Positions 34,182-44,070 of a DNA stretch of 64,000 bases are shown piece after piece; position 1 is the stretch's first letter; every line of letters starts with the position of its first letter. The position numbers and the translations under genes were made by a program. Source of the stretch: Corynebacterium poyangense. Lineage in GTDB: Bacteria > Actinomycetota > Actinomycetes > Mycobacteriales > Mycobacteriaceae. Where the stretch lies: the NCBI RefSeq assembly GCF_014522205.1, contig NZ_CP046884.1, positions 1 to 64,000 on the forward strand. Reading direction: 5' to 3'. A model generated the notes under the pieces. That model did no database searches. It saw only the letters and a list, made by a program, of their open reading frames with translations, and was not told the DNA's origin.

Positions 34182-36191
34182 TTAGCGGCCTGGGCTGAGG
34201 GCGGATAGATCAAATTTCCAATATCGAACGTTAATGGTGGCGTCTTTGCGGACGTCGGCCCCAGCTTGGGGGGAGAAATCAGCAATTTTGCCTTCATCGG
34301 TTATTGCCGGAGTTCGCACAATGTCACCAGCGCGAAGCTGGCTTGCTGATCCCTGCCAGCCAGCGTTGCGGAGAGCTTGGACTGCCTGAGCTTGGGTCAT
34401 CCGGCCAATATCCGGCATGGCTATCAGCATTCCGTTGGAAACATCGACGGTGATGGTATCTCCTCGGCGGAGTTCTTGACCGCTAGCTGCGGAACTGACT
34501 ACGGTGCCTTCGGCTTCTCGAGAATCCACGTAATTAGGCTGCGGGTGTAATCCGAGGTCCTCTAGAATCCCGCGCGCTTTATCCCAGGACATTCCGGAAA
34601 TATCAGGTACGCGGACTCGTTCTGGCCCTGAAGACACCGTAATGCGCACCCGAGATCCCTTGGAGATTTTGGAACCAGCCGCTGGATCTTGTTGAGACAC
34701 CTGCCCCTGTGGGGTTTTATCATCCGGTTCTTCCCGGACTGAAGAATCCAACTGCAACTCTGCTTTCGCTAACAGTCCAGCCGCTTCCTCAGTGGTTTTC
34801 CCACGAAGATCCGGAACCTCGGTGATTTCTCGGCCAGAGGACACCACCAACGTCACCGACGTTCCACGCTGCAATTCAGACCCCACCCCAGGATTAGTCC
34901 GAATCACCGTGCCCTCGGCAACATCGGGATTAGGTTCCTGGTTGACGTCCACTTTGAAGCCAGCATTTTCCAGCGTGGTTGTGGCCTCAGCCTGCGGTTT
35001 ACCAGTCACATCAGGAATCTGTACCAGTTCTCGGGAGTTACTCAACCCCAATCGGTAACCAAGATCAAAATAATCCCAGGCAAAAGCACTACCCACTACC
35101 AGTGCAATCACCGTCAATACACCGGCTAGGATGCCTAACCACCTAGGCGTGCCCGAGGACTCCTTAGCGGCGCGTCGGGCATTTTTATTATCCGATTCTG
35201 GAGCCCGATGCCGCCCATTTCCCGGAGCCACTTCGGCAGCAGTCATCGTGGTTGTCGGAGCTGCTGGATCCGGCTCCGGTGTCTCAATACGCTCAGTCAA
35301 CGCAGTCGGGGTGTCATGGATATGCGCACCGGCTGCCCTCGTCACCGCCGAACGACTGAGTCGGTTAAGGTCATCTGCCATTTCTTTGGCACTTTGATAA
35401 CGATCCGCCGGATTCTTCGCCATGGCGGTCAGGACCACAGCGTCAATATTTAACGCATCATTGCGGGATAACCCATGAATCTCTTGAGAAGGAGGGGGTG
35501 GGTCTTCCTGAACATGCTGATACGCCACCGCAAAGGGAGTTTCTCCAGCAAAAGGTGGCTGGCCGGTTACCGCCTCATAAAGCACACAGCCTAAGGCATA
35601 GAGGTCAGAACGAGCATCTGCGGACTTACCGCGAGCTTGTTCCGGCGACAGATATTGCGCAGTACCAATAACGGCGGAGGTTTGAGTCATTGCGGAGGTG
35701 GAATCATCCAGTGCTCGGGCAATCCCAAAGTCCATCACCTTCACCGCGCCGGTATTGGTGATCATGATATTCGCCGGTTTGATATCTCGGTGAATAATCC
35801 CAGCATCGTGACTGTGCTGCAAGGCATCACAAACTGGTTGGAGAAGATGAGCCGCGTCCGTGGGTGAGAGCGGGCCATCCTGGCGCACCATATCCCGGAG
35901 AGTTCGTCCGTGAACCCGCTCCATCACAATGTACGGCACCATGACGCCATCGACATCGGTTTCGCCGGTGTCATAAACCGCCACGATGCTGCTGTGGTTA
36001 AGGCGCCCGGAATTCTGGGCTTCTCTCCGGAAACGCTCCCGGAAATTAATATCCCGAGCCAGCTCTGTCCGCAGCATTTTCAGCGCGACATCTCGCCCAA
36101 TAAGGGTGTCCTCAGCCGCGAATACCTCGGACATACCGCCGCTACCAATAATTTCCCCCAATGCGTAGCGATCGGCAATCAGCCTATTCAC
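34182..36191 (-). CDS. pknB: Ser/Thr protein kinase PknB with PASTA repeats
   Basis: A 669-residue transmembrane kinase. The cytosolic kinase domain has GSGGMSEVF (P-loop, about 16), VALKML (Lys), HRDIKPANIM (catalytic loop, about 136) and DFGIARAL (DFG). A membrane helix at about 355-375 (GILAGVLTVIALVVGSAFAW) is followed by four extracellular PASTA domains (starts near 390, 457, 525 and 590) that bind muropeptides. Controls cell growth and wall synthesis with PknA and PstP. ATG overlaps the pknA stop by 4 bases. Confidence 0.97.
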   Translation of the reverse strand: MNRLIADRYALGEIIGSGGMSEVFAAEDTLIGRDVALKMLRTELARDINFRERFRREAQNSGRLNHSSIVAVYDTGETDVDGVMVPYIVMERVHGRTLRDMVRQDGPLSPTDAAHLLQPVCDALQHSHDAGIIHRDIKPANIMITNTGAVKVMDFGIARALDDSTSAMTQTSAVIGTAQYLSPEQARGKSADARSDLYALGCVLYEAVTGQPPFAGETPFAVAYQHVQEDPPPPSQEIHGLSRNDALNIDAVVLTAMAKNPADRYQSAKEMADDLNRLSRSAVTRAAGAHIHDTPTALTERIETPEPDPAAPTTTMTAAEVAPGNGRHRAPESDNKNARRAAKESSGTPRWLGILAGVLTVIALVVGSAFAWDYFDLGYRLGLSNSRELVQIPDVTGKPQAEATTTLENAGFKVDVNQEPNPDVAEGTVIRTNPGVGSELQRGTSVTLVVSSGREITEVPDLRGKTTEEAAGLLAKAELQLDSSVREEPDDKTPQGQVSQQDPAAGSKISKGSRVRITVSSGPERVRVPDISGMSWDKARGILEDLGLHPQPNYVDSREAEGTVVSSAASGQELRRGDTITVDVSNGMLIAMPDIGRMTQAQAVQALRNAGWQGSASQLRAGDIVRTPAITDEGKIADFSPQAGADVRKDATINVRYWKFDLSALSPGR

Positions 36192-37699
36192 TGGGTACCT
36201 CCGTTATCTGTGTTCTCAGGAACATGTGCACCTGAGCTTATAGTGCCAGGTAATGGGGCGCTATTTGTGGCTACCACGCTACCTTCTCCACTGTTATTCC
36301 CACTATTGGGGATACTCGGCAGCGGGGGTATAAACGGTGCGGAGTTTTGTGGCCGCGTAGCTTGGGCTGAGGAAGAAGGCCGACGATTATTTGAACTGGT
36401 TTCCGCTGATCCAGAGTGTTGACTGGTAGTTCTATCGGGTTCCGGTTCCACCGTTTCCGTCAGGGTAGGAGTAACGATTTCGGTTACCACCTCAGTGGGA
36501 GTTGTGGTGGGAACCTCGGTTTTCACATTTCGGCTAGAAAGCTGGGAACCCAGGAACACTCCACCGCCAATAAGGAGCGCCAACGCCGCCGTAATAAGAA
36601 GTCCGATAAGGAACCCACGTCCAGCCCCGCCCTTCTTCTTGTGCACGGGGTTGTTCTTGGGATTAACAGAAGCCGCGGAATTGCGATACCCCGGACGTGC
36701 TGGGGGAATCGCCGGTTGCTGTGAGGACAGCGGTTGACCGGTGCGGTTCCTGGTGACTGCCCCTAGGGCAGAGGTGGCCGCTGACGGGGAAGGTTCTGCC
36801 GGGGTCGGTGCTTTAGCGGCTGCTGCTGGCTGCGGGGGCCGGTGACCATTCATCACCGCTTTAATAGCGGTGGCTAGTTCCTGACCATCCGCAAAGCGCG
36901 TAGCGGGATCTTTGCGCAGAGATATACCGATGAGTTCCCTCATCGGAGCGCTGATATTTGTCGATAGCGCAGGCGGTGCTTCATTGATATGAGCAAGGAC
37001 TACGGAAACTTGAGAGTCGCCGGAAAAGGGTCGTTTCCCAGACAGCATCTCATAGCCCACCACGCCCAGAGAATAGACGTCGCTAGCTGCGGTGACGTGG
37101 TGCCCCTGGGCCTGTTCCGGAGAGACATATTGGGCGGTTCCTACCACCATCCCCGTGCGAGTCAGCGGCACTGCGGCGGCTGCCTTCGCGATACCGAAGT
37201 CAGTAATTTTTACTGAACCGCTTTGGGTAATCAAGAGGTTTCCGGGTTTAATATCGCGGTGAACCAATCCCATGGAATGAATGGCTGCTAACCCGTGCGC
37301 CGCCTGGTCTAAGGCGGTAAGAACCATATCCTCGGGGAGTGTCTTTTCCCGGGTGAGTAGATCAGCAAGTGATTCCCCGCGTACATACTCCATGGCGATG
37401 AAGCAGAAAGTATGCCCGGCAGGATCTGGTATTTCCCGATAGTCATAGGTACTGATGACGTGTGGGTGATGAATGGACTGGGCCGCGCGTGCCTCGTTCC
37501 TAAACCGGTTGAGAAATTCGTTGTTATCGGAAAACTCCGGACGCAGCACCTTGATGGCAACTTCGCGGTCGTGCCGAACATCGTCGGCTAACCACACGGT
37601 GGACATCCCGCCATGGCCGATAATCCATTGCAGTTGATAGTCCTCACCAATGAGTCCTTGGAGCCGGTCTTTTCCGGCGGTATCTGGATTTTCCGTCAT
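36188..37699 (-). CDS. pknA: Ser/Thr protein kinase PknA
   Basis: A 503-residue kinase: GHGGMSTVW P-loop, VAIKVLRPEF Lys motif, HRDIKPGNLL catalytic loop, DFGIAKAA, then a Pro/Ala-rich juxtamembrane segment, a membrane helix near residues 365-385 (GFLIGLLITAALALLIGGGVFLG) and a Ser/Thr/Pro-rich extracellular tail without PASTA domains. Works with PknB in phosphorylating division and cell-wall proteins. Overlaps pknB by 4 bases and follows pbpA by 16 bases. Confidence 0.96.
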   Translation of the reverse strand: MTENPDTAGKDRLQGLIGEDYQLQWIIGHGGMSTVWLADDVRHDREVAIKVLRPEFSDNNEFLNRFRNEARAAQSIHHPHVISTYDYREIPDPAGHTFCFIAMEYVRGESLADLLTREKTLPEDMVLTALDQAAHGLAAIHSMGLVHRDIKPGNLLITQSGSVKITDFGIAKAAAAVPLTRTGMVVGTAQYVSPEQAQGHHVTAASDVYSLGVVGYEMLSGKRPFSGDSQVSVVLAHINEAPPALSTNISAPMRELIGISLRKDPATRFADGQELATAIKAVMNGHRPPQPAAAAKAPTPAEPSPSAATSALGAVTRNRTGQPLSSQQPAIPPARPGYRNSAASVNPKNNPVHKKKGGAGRGFLIGLLITAALALLIGGGVFLGSQLSSRNVKTEVPTTTPTEVVTEIVTPTLTETVEPEPDRTTSQHSGSAETSSNNRRPSSSAQATRPQNSAPFIPPLPSIPNSGNNSGEGSVVATNSAPLPGTISSGAHVPENTDNGGTQ

Positions 37700-37715
37700 A
37701 GGCTTTCCACCTCCT

Positions 37716-39164
37716 TTATTGCTTGAGATAGCGCAATGCTGTGTTGAGAACTTCCCGACCGATGGGAGAAGACACTGCGCCGCCAGTGGCGCCTAGTCCC
37801 ATTCCGCCGCCATTCTTGACCACCACAGCTACTGCCACATCTGCGTTTTGGGACGGGCCGAAAGCGACGTACCAGGTGTGGGGCGGATCCCCAGGCCCGC
37901 CGTGTTCGGCGGTTCCGGTTTTCGATGCGATGTCCTCACCGGCATAGCCGTGAGTAGAACGCTCAGACCCAATCATGAGGTCACGAATCTGAGCGGCAAT
38001 GTCTTCCGGAATAGCTTGATTCAATTCCTTCGGTTTGGTGCGTGAGATCTCATGTAGATCTGCGCCGGTGATCCGGGAAATGAGGTGCGGCTCCATGCGT
38101 TTGCCGTTATTAGCCACGGTGGCAGCCATGACGGCTGCTTGAAGAGCTGACATGCTGACATCTCGTTGGCCAATAGAGCTTTGCCCCAGGGAAGCCTGGT
38201 CTGGAATGTCACCCAAGGCGCCAGCGGCGGTGGGAATCCCAAGGTCATAAGATTGCCCGACGCCAAAAGCCTGGGCGGTTTCTCGCAGAGCGTCTACCCC
38301 GGTCCCAATGCCCATTTGAACAAAGGCGGTGTTGCAGGACAGGGCAAAAGCAGTACGTAGGGTGACTTCGCCTCCTCCGGCACAGGGCTGGGCATCATAG
38401 TTGGTCAAGGTTTGTTCGGTGCCCGGCAGGGTAATAGAGGGGGCGCCGGTCAGTTTGGAATCTGGGCTGTAGCCGTGCTGTAAACCGGCCGCAGTGGTGA
38501 TGATTTTGAAGGTAGAACCAGGGGGCAAGGTTTCCTGGGTAGCGTGGTTGAGCAGGGGGTTAGTGCTGTCGTTGCTCAAGGTGTTCCAGGTGCTTTCAGC
38601 AGTGTCATCATTGCTCAGGCCATTGGCATCAAAGCTAGGAGAAGAAGCCATGGCGAGGATTTCCCCGGTGCTTGGTTTGATGGCTACTACTGCACCTTGA
38701 TAGCCAGACCGCGCCAACGCGTTATAGGCAGTTTCTTGGACCTCCGGGATGATACTGGTTTCTACGTTGGCACCCACCTGATCTTTCCCTAGGAACATCT
38801 CTCGCCAACGATTAGTAATCAACGAGTCATCAGTACCGTTGAGAATGTCATTTTGGCTGTTCTCTAGCCCCGATGTCCCATAGATATTGGACAGATACCC
38901 GGTGATGGGGGAGAAAGCGACGGGGTCCGTCGGATAACTGCGATGATAGATACCATTTTCATCCGGGTGAGATTCCGCTAGAACTTGCCCGCCGGCGGTA
39001 ATAGTCCCACGAGCAATGGATTGGGTTTCTATCCGGATTCGTGGATTCTTGGGGTTATTTGCGTATTCCTCGTGACGGAAACCATGGATCAGCGTGAGGT
39101 TAGCCACCAAAACCAAGGTGAGGAGCAGACAGAACAGCGTGAGATGACGAATTGAACGATTCAT
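37716..39164 (-). CDS. pbpA: Penicillin-binding protein PbpA (class B transpeptidase)
   Basis: A 482-residue peptidoglycan transpeptidase with an N-terminal signal anchor (LTLFCLLLTLVLVANLTLIHG). The active-site motifs are GSTFKI (SxxK, about 217), SCNTAF (SxN, about 273) and SKTGTAEHGG (KTG, about 410). Together with the RodA/FtsW-type polymerase just upstream it forms a septal or elongation synthase pair. Confidence 0.95.
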   Translation of the reverse strand: MNRSIRHLTLFCLLLTLVLVANLTLIHGFRHEEYANNPKNPRIRIETQSIARGTITAGGQVLAESHPDENGIYHRSYPTDPVAFSPITGYLSNIYGTSGLENSQNDILNGTDDSLITNRWREMFLGKDQVGANVETSIIPEVQETAYNALARSGYQGAVVAIKPSTGEILAMASSPSFDANGLSNDDTAESTWNTLSNDSTNPLLNHATQETLPPGSTFKIITTAAGLQHGYSPDSKLTGAPSITLPGTEQTLTNYDAQPCAGGGEVTLRTAFALSCNTAFVQMGIGTGVDALRETAQAFGVGQSYDLGIPTAAGALGDIPDQASLGQSSIGQRDVSMSALQAAVMAATVANNGKRMEPHLISRITGADLHEISRTKPKELNQAIPEDIAAQIRDLMIGSERSTHGYAGEDIASKTGTAEHGGPGDPPHTWYVAFGPSQNADVAVAVVVKNGGGMGLGATGGAVSSPIGREVLNTALRYLKQ

Positions 39165-39167
39165 GTT

Positions 39168-40496
39168 TTAGTTCCCCCCAGCAGGAGCAGCGGACAAGCT
39201 AGCAACGGGTTGTTCTTTTTGGGGCGAACGAGCAATGTGGGAAATCCGGAGGATCAACCCAAGCAGAATGTAGTTCGCCATCAGGGAGGAACCACCCTGG
39301 GACATAAAGGGGGTGGTAAGACCAGTCATGGGTAGCAGAGCAGTGATACCGGCACCCACCACAAAAACTTGGACGGCGATGGTCAGCGATAAACCAGCGG
39401 CTAATAGGGTTCCATAAGAATCCCGAGCTTGCATGGCAGTGCGGAAACCGCGGGTGATGAAGACGGCGAATAGCAGGAGCACAGCGGTAAGCCCAACAAA
39501 TCCGAGCTCTTCACCGATCGCGGCCAGGATGTAGTCAGACTCGGCTACTGGCACCAAGTAGGGGTAGCCTTGGCCAATTCCGGTGCCGCTGATTCCGCCG
39601 AAAGACATGCCGAAAAGTGCCATGGATAGCTGGTATCCAGAGGTGGGGTCCAGGAAGTAGGCGACGCGTTCTTGGATCTTATCGGAAATAAAGTACAAAC
39701 CTACGGCGCCGATGGCGATGAGTACCACGCCAATAAGTAGCCAGGATGCCCGGCCAGTGGCGAGGTAAACCATCCCCAGCACGGTAATGAATAACAACAG
39801 CGCCGGGCCAAAGTCATTTGCGCCGGCCATGATGATCATGGCGAAGGCCCATACCGCTAAAACAGGTGCCAGGTCTCGGAGCCGGGGGAAGTCCATGCCG
39901 AGGAAGCGATAGCCGGCAACCGTGAATAAGGCGCGTTTGTTGACTAGGAGTTGAGCAAAAAAGAGCAACAGCAGGATCTTGGAAAACTCTCCGGGTTGGA
40001 CAGAGAAGGGGCCAAAGTTGATCCAGATGCGGGCGTCGGCGTTAATCGCGGTAGGCCAGGCTAGGGGCAAGGCAAGAAGAACCAACCCCACCAAACCCAG
40101 TAAGTAGCTATAGCGAGTAAGTACTCGATAATCCGGGAGGACCACAAGCACGGTGATCATTAAGGCAATGCCCACCAATGACCACAGAATCTGGCGATTA
40201 ACCAAACCAGCTTCGGTGGCGAGGTCAAGGCGATAGATCATGACTAGCCCTAAGCCGTTGAGCACGGAGGTAACCGGCAGCATGATTTGATCGGCTTGAG
40301 GCGCGAGAATACACAGTGCGAGGTGGGCGAGGGTGAAGATTACGATGAACCCGCCAATAACCCACAGCATCTCAGTGCTCAGTGCATTTCCTTGGCTTAG
40401 TTCCAAGTTCACTAGGGTAATAGCAATAAAGACCGTAGCGACAATCAGCAGCGCCATTTCAGTGCGGCGAGCGGTGAGCTGTTTGAGGACGGACAT
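39168..40496 (-). CDS. rodA: RodA/FtsW-type lipid II glycosyltransferase
   Basis: About 442 residues with ten membrane helices and the SEDS-family features WINFGPFSVQPGEFSKI, the extracytoplasmic loop with YQLSMALFGMSFGGISGTGIGQGYPYLVPVAESDYILAAIGEELG, and C-terminal LPMTGLTTPFMSQGGSS. Polymerises peptidoglycan glycan strands with PbpA. ATG 40496 overlaps the stop of the phosphatase gene (TAATG), so they are coupled; the longer frame to 40535 lies within the upstream gene. Confidence 0.95.
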   Translation of the reverse strand: MSVLKQLTARRTEMALLIVATVFIAITLVNLELSQGNALSTEMLWVIGGFIVIFTLAHLALCILAPQADQIMLPVTSVLNGLGLVMIYRLDLATEAGLVNRQILWSLVGIALMITVLVVLPDYRVLTRYSYLLGLVGLVLLALPLAWPTAINADARIWINFGPFSVQPGEFSKILLLLFFAQLLVNKRALFTVAGYRFLGMDFPRLRDLAPVLAVWAFAMIIMAGANDFGPALLLFITVLGMVYLATGRASWLLIGVVLIAIGAVGLYFISDKIQERVAYFLDPTSGYQLSMALFGMSFGGISGTGIGQGYPYLVPVAESDYILAAIGEELGFVGLTAVLLLFAVFITRGFRTAMQARDSYGTLLAAGLSLTIAVQVFVVGAGITALLPMTGLTTPFMSQGGSSLMANYILLGLILRISHIARSPQKEQPVASLSAAPAGGN

Positions 40497-41956
40497 TAGC
40501 GGTTGGCCTCCTCGGTGTTTTGGACTATACGGCAATCCACCCCAGGGGTGGTTCGGGCCCCAGCTTTATCTTCTTGTTGATTCTTGTTGCCTTCTCGGGT
40601 AACGCAGGCCGGAAGGGCCTCCGCTGCGAGGCGCTGTAGATCTTCTTTGACACTGTCATAGGAGCCGCTAGGCATAGAGCTCACCGAGCCTCGCGCAGAT
40701 TCTGGTAGATCATTCAGCTTGAAAACCTGGCAGCTCCTGTCCTGGGTAGCATCTTCTGGGCTGAGCAGCCGCAGGTCACCGCTGCCATCAATGCAGGCGA
40801 GTTGGTAAGGGGAGTGGAGGTCATGGCCGAAAATAGTGTAGTTAGCACCTTGTTGAATAAGTAGTTCCTGCTGGTCGGTGACGCTGAGATAGAAATTCCG
40901 ATCTAGGCGGCTGTTGAGCGCCCACCCACCAAGAAGCAGTGCAATAACGGCGACCAGTGCACTAATCATCCACACCCATCGGCTTTTGGTGTTGCGCGGT
41001 GAGTACGAATCTTCCTCAACGTGGGCAGCATCCGGGAGTGGCGGTTCGTCATTTTCGGAGGAGTGCCCGGTTAAAGGTTGGGGAACACTGCGACCATCCG
41101 GGGTAATAGTAGCCGGGCGACGTTGAATAGCTGCCGCCCGTCCAGCCGAAGAATCCGGCCAGTTGTCTTCTTCAGGTTCCCCCGCTAAGGCGCCTACGGT
41201 TTGGGGGACGTTCTTTATTGACTGCGCCCGGGAGTTGTCATCTCCCTCTTTAATGTCAGCGATAACAACGGTGACATTATCCGGTCCTCCTGAGCGTAGC
41301 GCTAAATCCACCAGGCGACGTGCTGCTTCTTCGGGAGTGCCCTGGCTGAGGGTGCTTTCAATAGTGGAATGAGTAACTGGGTCAGATAATCCGTCCGAGC
41401 ATAGAAGCCAGCGATCACCCGGTTGGGCGTCGAAACTTTCCAGGGTAGGATCGACCGGCTCGCCAGTGTAGGCCTTCAAAATCACTGAGCGCCGAGGATG
41501 GGTAGAGACATCTTCCGGGGAGAGTTTGCCCTGATCTACCAGGGACTGCACAAAGGTGTCATCTTTTGTTATCTGGGTGAGTTTGCCATCGCGGAGCCGG
41601 TATCCACGGGAATCACCAACATGGCACAAGGCTAGTTCGGTGCCGTTAAAGAGCAACGCGGTGAGTGTGGTTCCCATCCCGGTGTATTCCACATGCTGCG
41701 CCGCTTCGCTACGAATTTCCTGATTGGCGTCTTCTGCCACGCTGCCGAGCAGCGCAGCCATGTCTAAGTCTTCTGGGTCAGCATCAAGCTGGGCTAAGTG
41801 CCGGATCATTAATTGTGAAGCTACTTCTCCGGCGGCATGGCCACCCATGCCGTCGGCAAGAGCCAAAAGATAGTTTCCGGCGTAGGCGGAGTCTTCGTTG
41901 TTGCCGCGTACTAGGCCTCGGTCGGACGCGGCGGCATAGTCAAAGTAGAGCGTCAC
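40496..41956 (-). CDS. pstP: PP2C-family Ser/Thr phosphatase PstP
   Basis: A 486-residue metal-dependent phosphatase that reverses PknA/PknB phosphorylation. Metal-binding motifs: RGNNEDSAY near residue 20, ADGMGGHAAGEVAS near 35, CHVGDSRGYRL near 115 and SDGLSDPV near 165, GGPDNVTVVIADI near 215. A single helix (WVWMISALVAVIALLLGGWAL, about 325-345) leads to an extracytoplasmic tail. It lies between the FHA genes and rodA. Confidence 0.96.
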   Translation of the reverse strand: MTLYFDYAAASDRGLVRGNNEDSAYAGNYLLALADGMGGHAAGEVASQLMIRHLAQLDADPEDLDMAALLGSVAEDANQEIRSEAAQHVEYTGMGTTLTALLFNGTELALCHVGDSRGYRLRDGKLTQITKDDTFVQSLVDQGKLSPEDVSTHPRRSVILKAYTGEPVDPTLESFDAQPGDRWLLCSDGLSDPVTHSTIESTLSQGTPEEAARRLVDLALRSGGPDNVTVVIADIKEGDDNSRAQSIKNVPQTVGALAGEPEEDNWPDSSAGRAAAIQRRPATITPDGRSVPQPLTGHSSENDEPPLPDAAHVEEDSYSPRNTKSRWVWMISALVAVIALLLGGWALNSRLDRNFYLSVTDQQELLIQQGANYTIFGHDLHSPYQLACIDGSGDLRLLSPEDATQDRSCQVFKLNDLPESARGSVSSMPSGSYDSVKEDLQRLAAEALPACVTREGNKNQQEDKAGARTTPGVDCRIVQNTEEANR

Positions 41957-42423
41957 GGAACCAACCTCACCGTTGTTCGACCAACTTTGATATCACTCCC
42001 TACAGCCACGCGCTCCGGCTGCTCAATACGGTATCCACCAAGATAGGTGCCGTTACGAGAAGCGAGATCCTCAATGAACCAATCATTGCCCCGCTTAAAT
42101 AATCGGGCATGGTGCGAGGAGGCATAGTCATCCCCAACTTGGAAAGTGCAATCCTTCCCGCGGCCAATGACGATGTCATCGATTTGGTCAACCTCCAGAT
42201 AAGAACCTTGGAGCGGGCCTTCAACAATTTGTAGCCGGGTGGCAGGGGGAGTGCGACGTATACTGCTTCCACCATGTGAAACGACAGACCCGTTGCCTTG
42301 GGCGGGCAGTGATCCAGAAACATTATCTGAATCCCGTTTCATGGCACGAACCGCCATGAGAACAAAGAACCACAACAGCACCAAAAGGCCGATCTTCATG
42401 ATCAGCATGATGAGTGATTCCAT
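41953..42423 (-). CDS. fhaB: FHA-domain protein FhaB (FipA-type)
   Basis: 156 residues: N-terminal membrane helix (IMLIMKIGLLVLLWFFVLMAVRAM), then a linker and a C-terminal FHA domain (IGRGKDCTFQVGDDYASSHHARL, RNGTYLGG) that binds phosphothreonine. In actinobacteria it links kinase signalling to division. The ATG of the phosphatase gene overlaps its stop by 4 bases. Confidence 0.93.
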   Translation of the reverse strand: MESLIMLIMKIGLLVLLWFFVLMAVRAMKRDSDNVSGSLPAQGNGSVVSHGGSSIRRTPPATRLQIVEGPLQGSYLEVDQIDDIVIGRGKDCTFQVGDDYASSHHARLFKRGNDWFIEDLASRNGTYLGGYRIEQPERVAVGSDIKVGRTTVRLVP

Positions 42424-42465
42424 GGGTGACAGGACCTCCTTGGCGAGCTGGCCGGTGCTGGGTTC

Positions 42466-43365
42466 TTAGTTCTGGGGGTTACCGGTTATGCGGACTTCGA
42501 TATGTGAATGGCCCAGAGTGATGATGTCACCATCAGCCAAGAGCCAATTCTCTACCGGGGTGTCATTGACCGTGGTTCCGTTGGTGGATTGCAAATCAAC
42601 GAGTACGGCGTCTCTGCCATCCCAGGTGATCTCGGCGTGTTGGCGGGACACCCCGGTATCAGGGAGACGAAAATCAACATCATTGGAACGGCCAATAGTG
42701 TTAGAACCTTCATGGACCAAGTAGGTCCGAGAGGAACCGTCTTGAAGCAATAGACTTACCGTGAGCTCCGATTCCTTGGGCGGGACCGGCTGGTTAACCT
42801 GGTCTTCTTCGTGATGGGGTTGATGAGATTGAGCTGTGGATGGGGCAGGGAAACCACCACCGGCGGCCGGAAAATACTCAGTTTCCCAAGGGGGAGACGC
42901 TTGCTGGCGTGACTGATGCATTGACTCACTTTCCTCAGGTATTAGCTCAAGGTGGCGGGAATCAAAGCCACTACTTTCTGCGGGGTGTGGGGAAATGGAC
43001 GACGATGCGCGAAGCTGTCCGGTGCGCATTCCTTCCTCCGCTTCCACAATGACGGTTGGTGGGCCTTCTAAAATCCAGCCTCGGTTCCGGCACAACCGCA
43101 TCATCTGTTCTGCGAAAGACTCCGGGAGGTTGGGATAGTGAGAAGAAAGATTATCCCTATCTTTTGGGCTGACACTGACGCGAATGACATTCGGTGCAGT
43201 GATCGTTCCTTGGGGAGAACGGGTCAAATTATCTTCAAGTTCCTGTTTAATAAGTTCATCGATTTCAGCGGGAACCACGCGTCCCCCAAAAACGAAAGCG
43301 AACCCATTATCGAGGCCACGCTGCATGGCACTGTCAATTTTGGCGAAACGTCCTAGGACAGACAC
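42466..43365 (-). CDS. fhaA: FHA-domain protein FhaA (DUF3662-FHA)
   Basis: About 299 residues from GTG 43365 (VSVLGRFAKIDSAMQRGLDN), placed behind AAGGAGG at 43371-43378 on the reverse strand. N-terminal DUF3662 domain (to about residue 120), a variable His/Gln-rich linker, then a C-terminal FHA domain (NTIGRSNDVDFRLPDTGVSRQHAEI, STNGTTVND). Substrate and partner of PknA/PknB; it binds cell-wall flippase MviN in related organisms. First gene of the leftward operon. Confidence 0.94.
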   Translation of the reverse strand: MSVLGRFAKIDSAMQRGLDNGFAFVFGGRVVPAEIDELIKQELEDNLTRSPQGTITAPNVIRVSVSPKDRDNLSSHYPNLPESFAEQMMRLCRNRGWILEGPPTVIVEAEEGMRTGQLRASSSISPHPAESSGFDSRHLELIPEESESMHQSRQQASPPWETEYFPAAGGGFPAPSTAQSHQPHHEEDQVNQPVPPKESELTVSLLLQDGSSRTYLVHEGSNTIGRSNDVDFRLPDTGVSRQHAEITWDGRDAVLVDLQSTNGTTVNDTPVENWLLADGDIITLGHSHIEVRITGNPQN

Positions 43366-43627
43366 CGTTGACCTCCTTACAGTAATCTCTAATCTCGACA
43401 GCCATATATTCCCGCACATCAGAAAATTAAAGAGCTCTGATATGCGCTAGTAATAGTATAGGCAGCTAAGGGTACAGGATCCTAGTTCAAATTACCTTAA
43501 TAATATGATCTGAGTGTGTTCTGGATCTTTGAGAAATCCATTGTCAACTGCAGATTTGGGTATTTGGCGGTGACTCATGGTATCTTAGTCAAGTCGCACA
43601 GCGGCTGTATTGGATTTAATGACACTC
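43366..43627. other. Promoter region of the fhaA operon and tRNA-Leu
   Basis: Holds the leftward promoter of the fhaA operon (a TATACT -10 on the reverse strand near 43455-43460) and, on the + strand, the tRNA-Leu promoter. No clear -35 pairing could be assigned for either. Confidence 0.4.
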
Positions 43628-43713
43628 GGGCGAGTGGCGGAATTGGCAGACGCGCTGGCTTCAGGTGCCAGTGTCCTTTTACGGACGTGGGGGTTCAAGT
43701 CCCCCTTCGCCCA
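43628..43713 (+). tRNA. tRNA-Leu (CAG)
   Basis: 86 bases, type II with a long variable arm (TGTCCTTTTACGGACG): acceptor GGGCGAG/TTCGCCC with discriminator A, D-arm TGGCGGAATTGGCAGACGCG, anticodon loop TTCAGGT giving CAG, T-arm GGGTTCAAGTCCC. Confidence 0.96.
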
Positions 43714-43720
43714 CAAAACA

Positions 43721-43757
43721 CCCCGGAGCTTCAGGTAAACACAGCTCCGGGTTTTTT
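43721..43757 (+). terminator. Terminator of tRNA-Leu
   Basis: CCCGGAGCT (43722-43730) and AGCTCCGGG (43743-43751) form a perfect 9-bp stem followed by TTTTTTC. Confidence 0.88.
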
Positions 43758-44028
43758 CTCACTTGATGCTGTTAAGGCTTCTGTAATTGGGGATTGAAAG
43801 CCCCTACGGTGTGACTAGCCGACATCGTCGTATGCTCGACCTCTTTTCTCTGTTGTGGAAAAGTAGCAGTTTTGCTTCCACTATCTCTTTGCATCGAGAC
43901 AACTCTGGCTACAGGGACCTAAAACATGAGGTAATACCTATGGCTGGCTGATGGGATCTTTCTTAGAGGAATGTTTAGATACCTATTCCTAAATGGCTTG
44001 TAAAGCCAAATCTTACACCCGAATGAGG
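43758..44028. other. Gap upstream of the lipid operon
   Basis: No gene or RNA recognised; contains the promoter region of the operon that begins at 44071. The nested palindrome at 44029-44061 lies at its right edge. Confidence 0.35.
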
Positions 44029-44061
44029 TTAACACCTTTACAGAAAATGTAAAAATGTTAA
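44029..44061. promoter_or_regulatory. Nested palindrome upstream of the lipid operon
   Basis: Two inverted repeats nested within one another: outer TTAACA (44029-44034) with TGTTAA (44056-44061) and inner TTTACA (44037-44042) with TGTAAA (44048-44053). Ends 9 bases before ATG 44071, where a bound repressor would block the start. The TetR gene at 48600-49250 of the same operon is the candidate ligand. Confidence 0.55.
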
Positions 44062-44070
44062 TTTCGGGTT

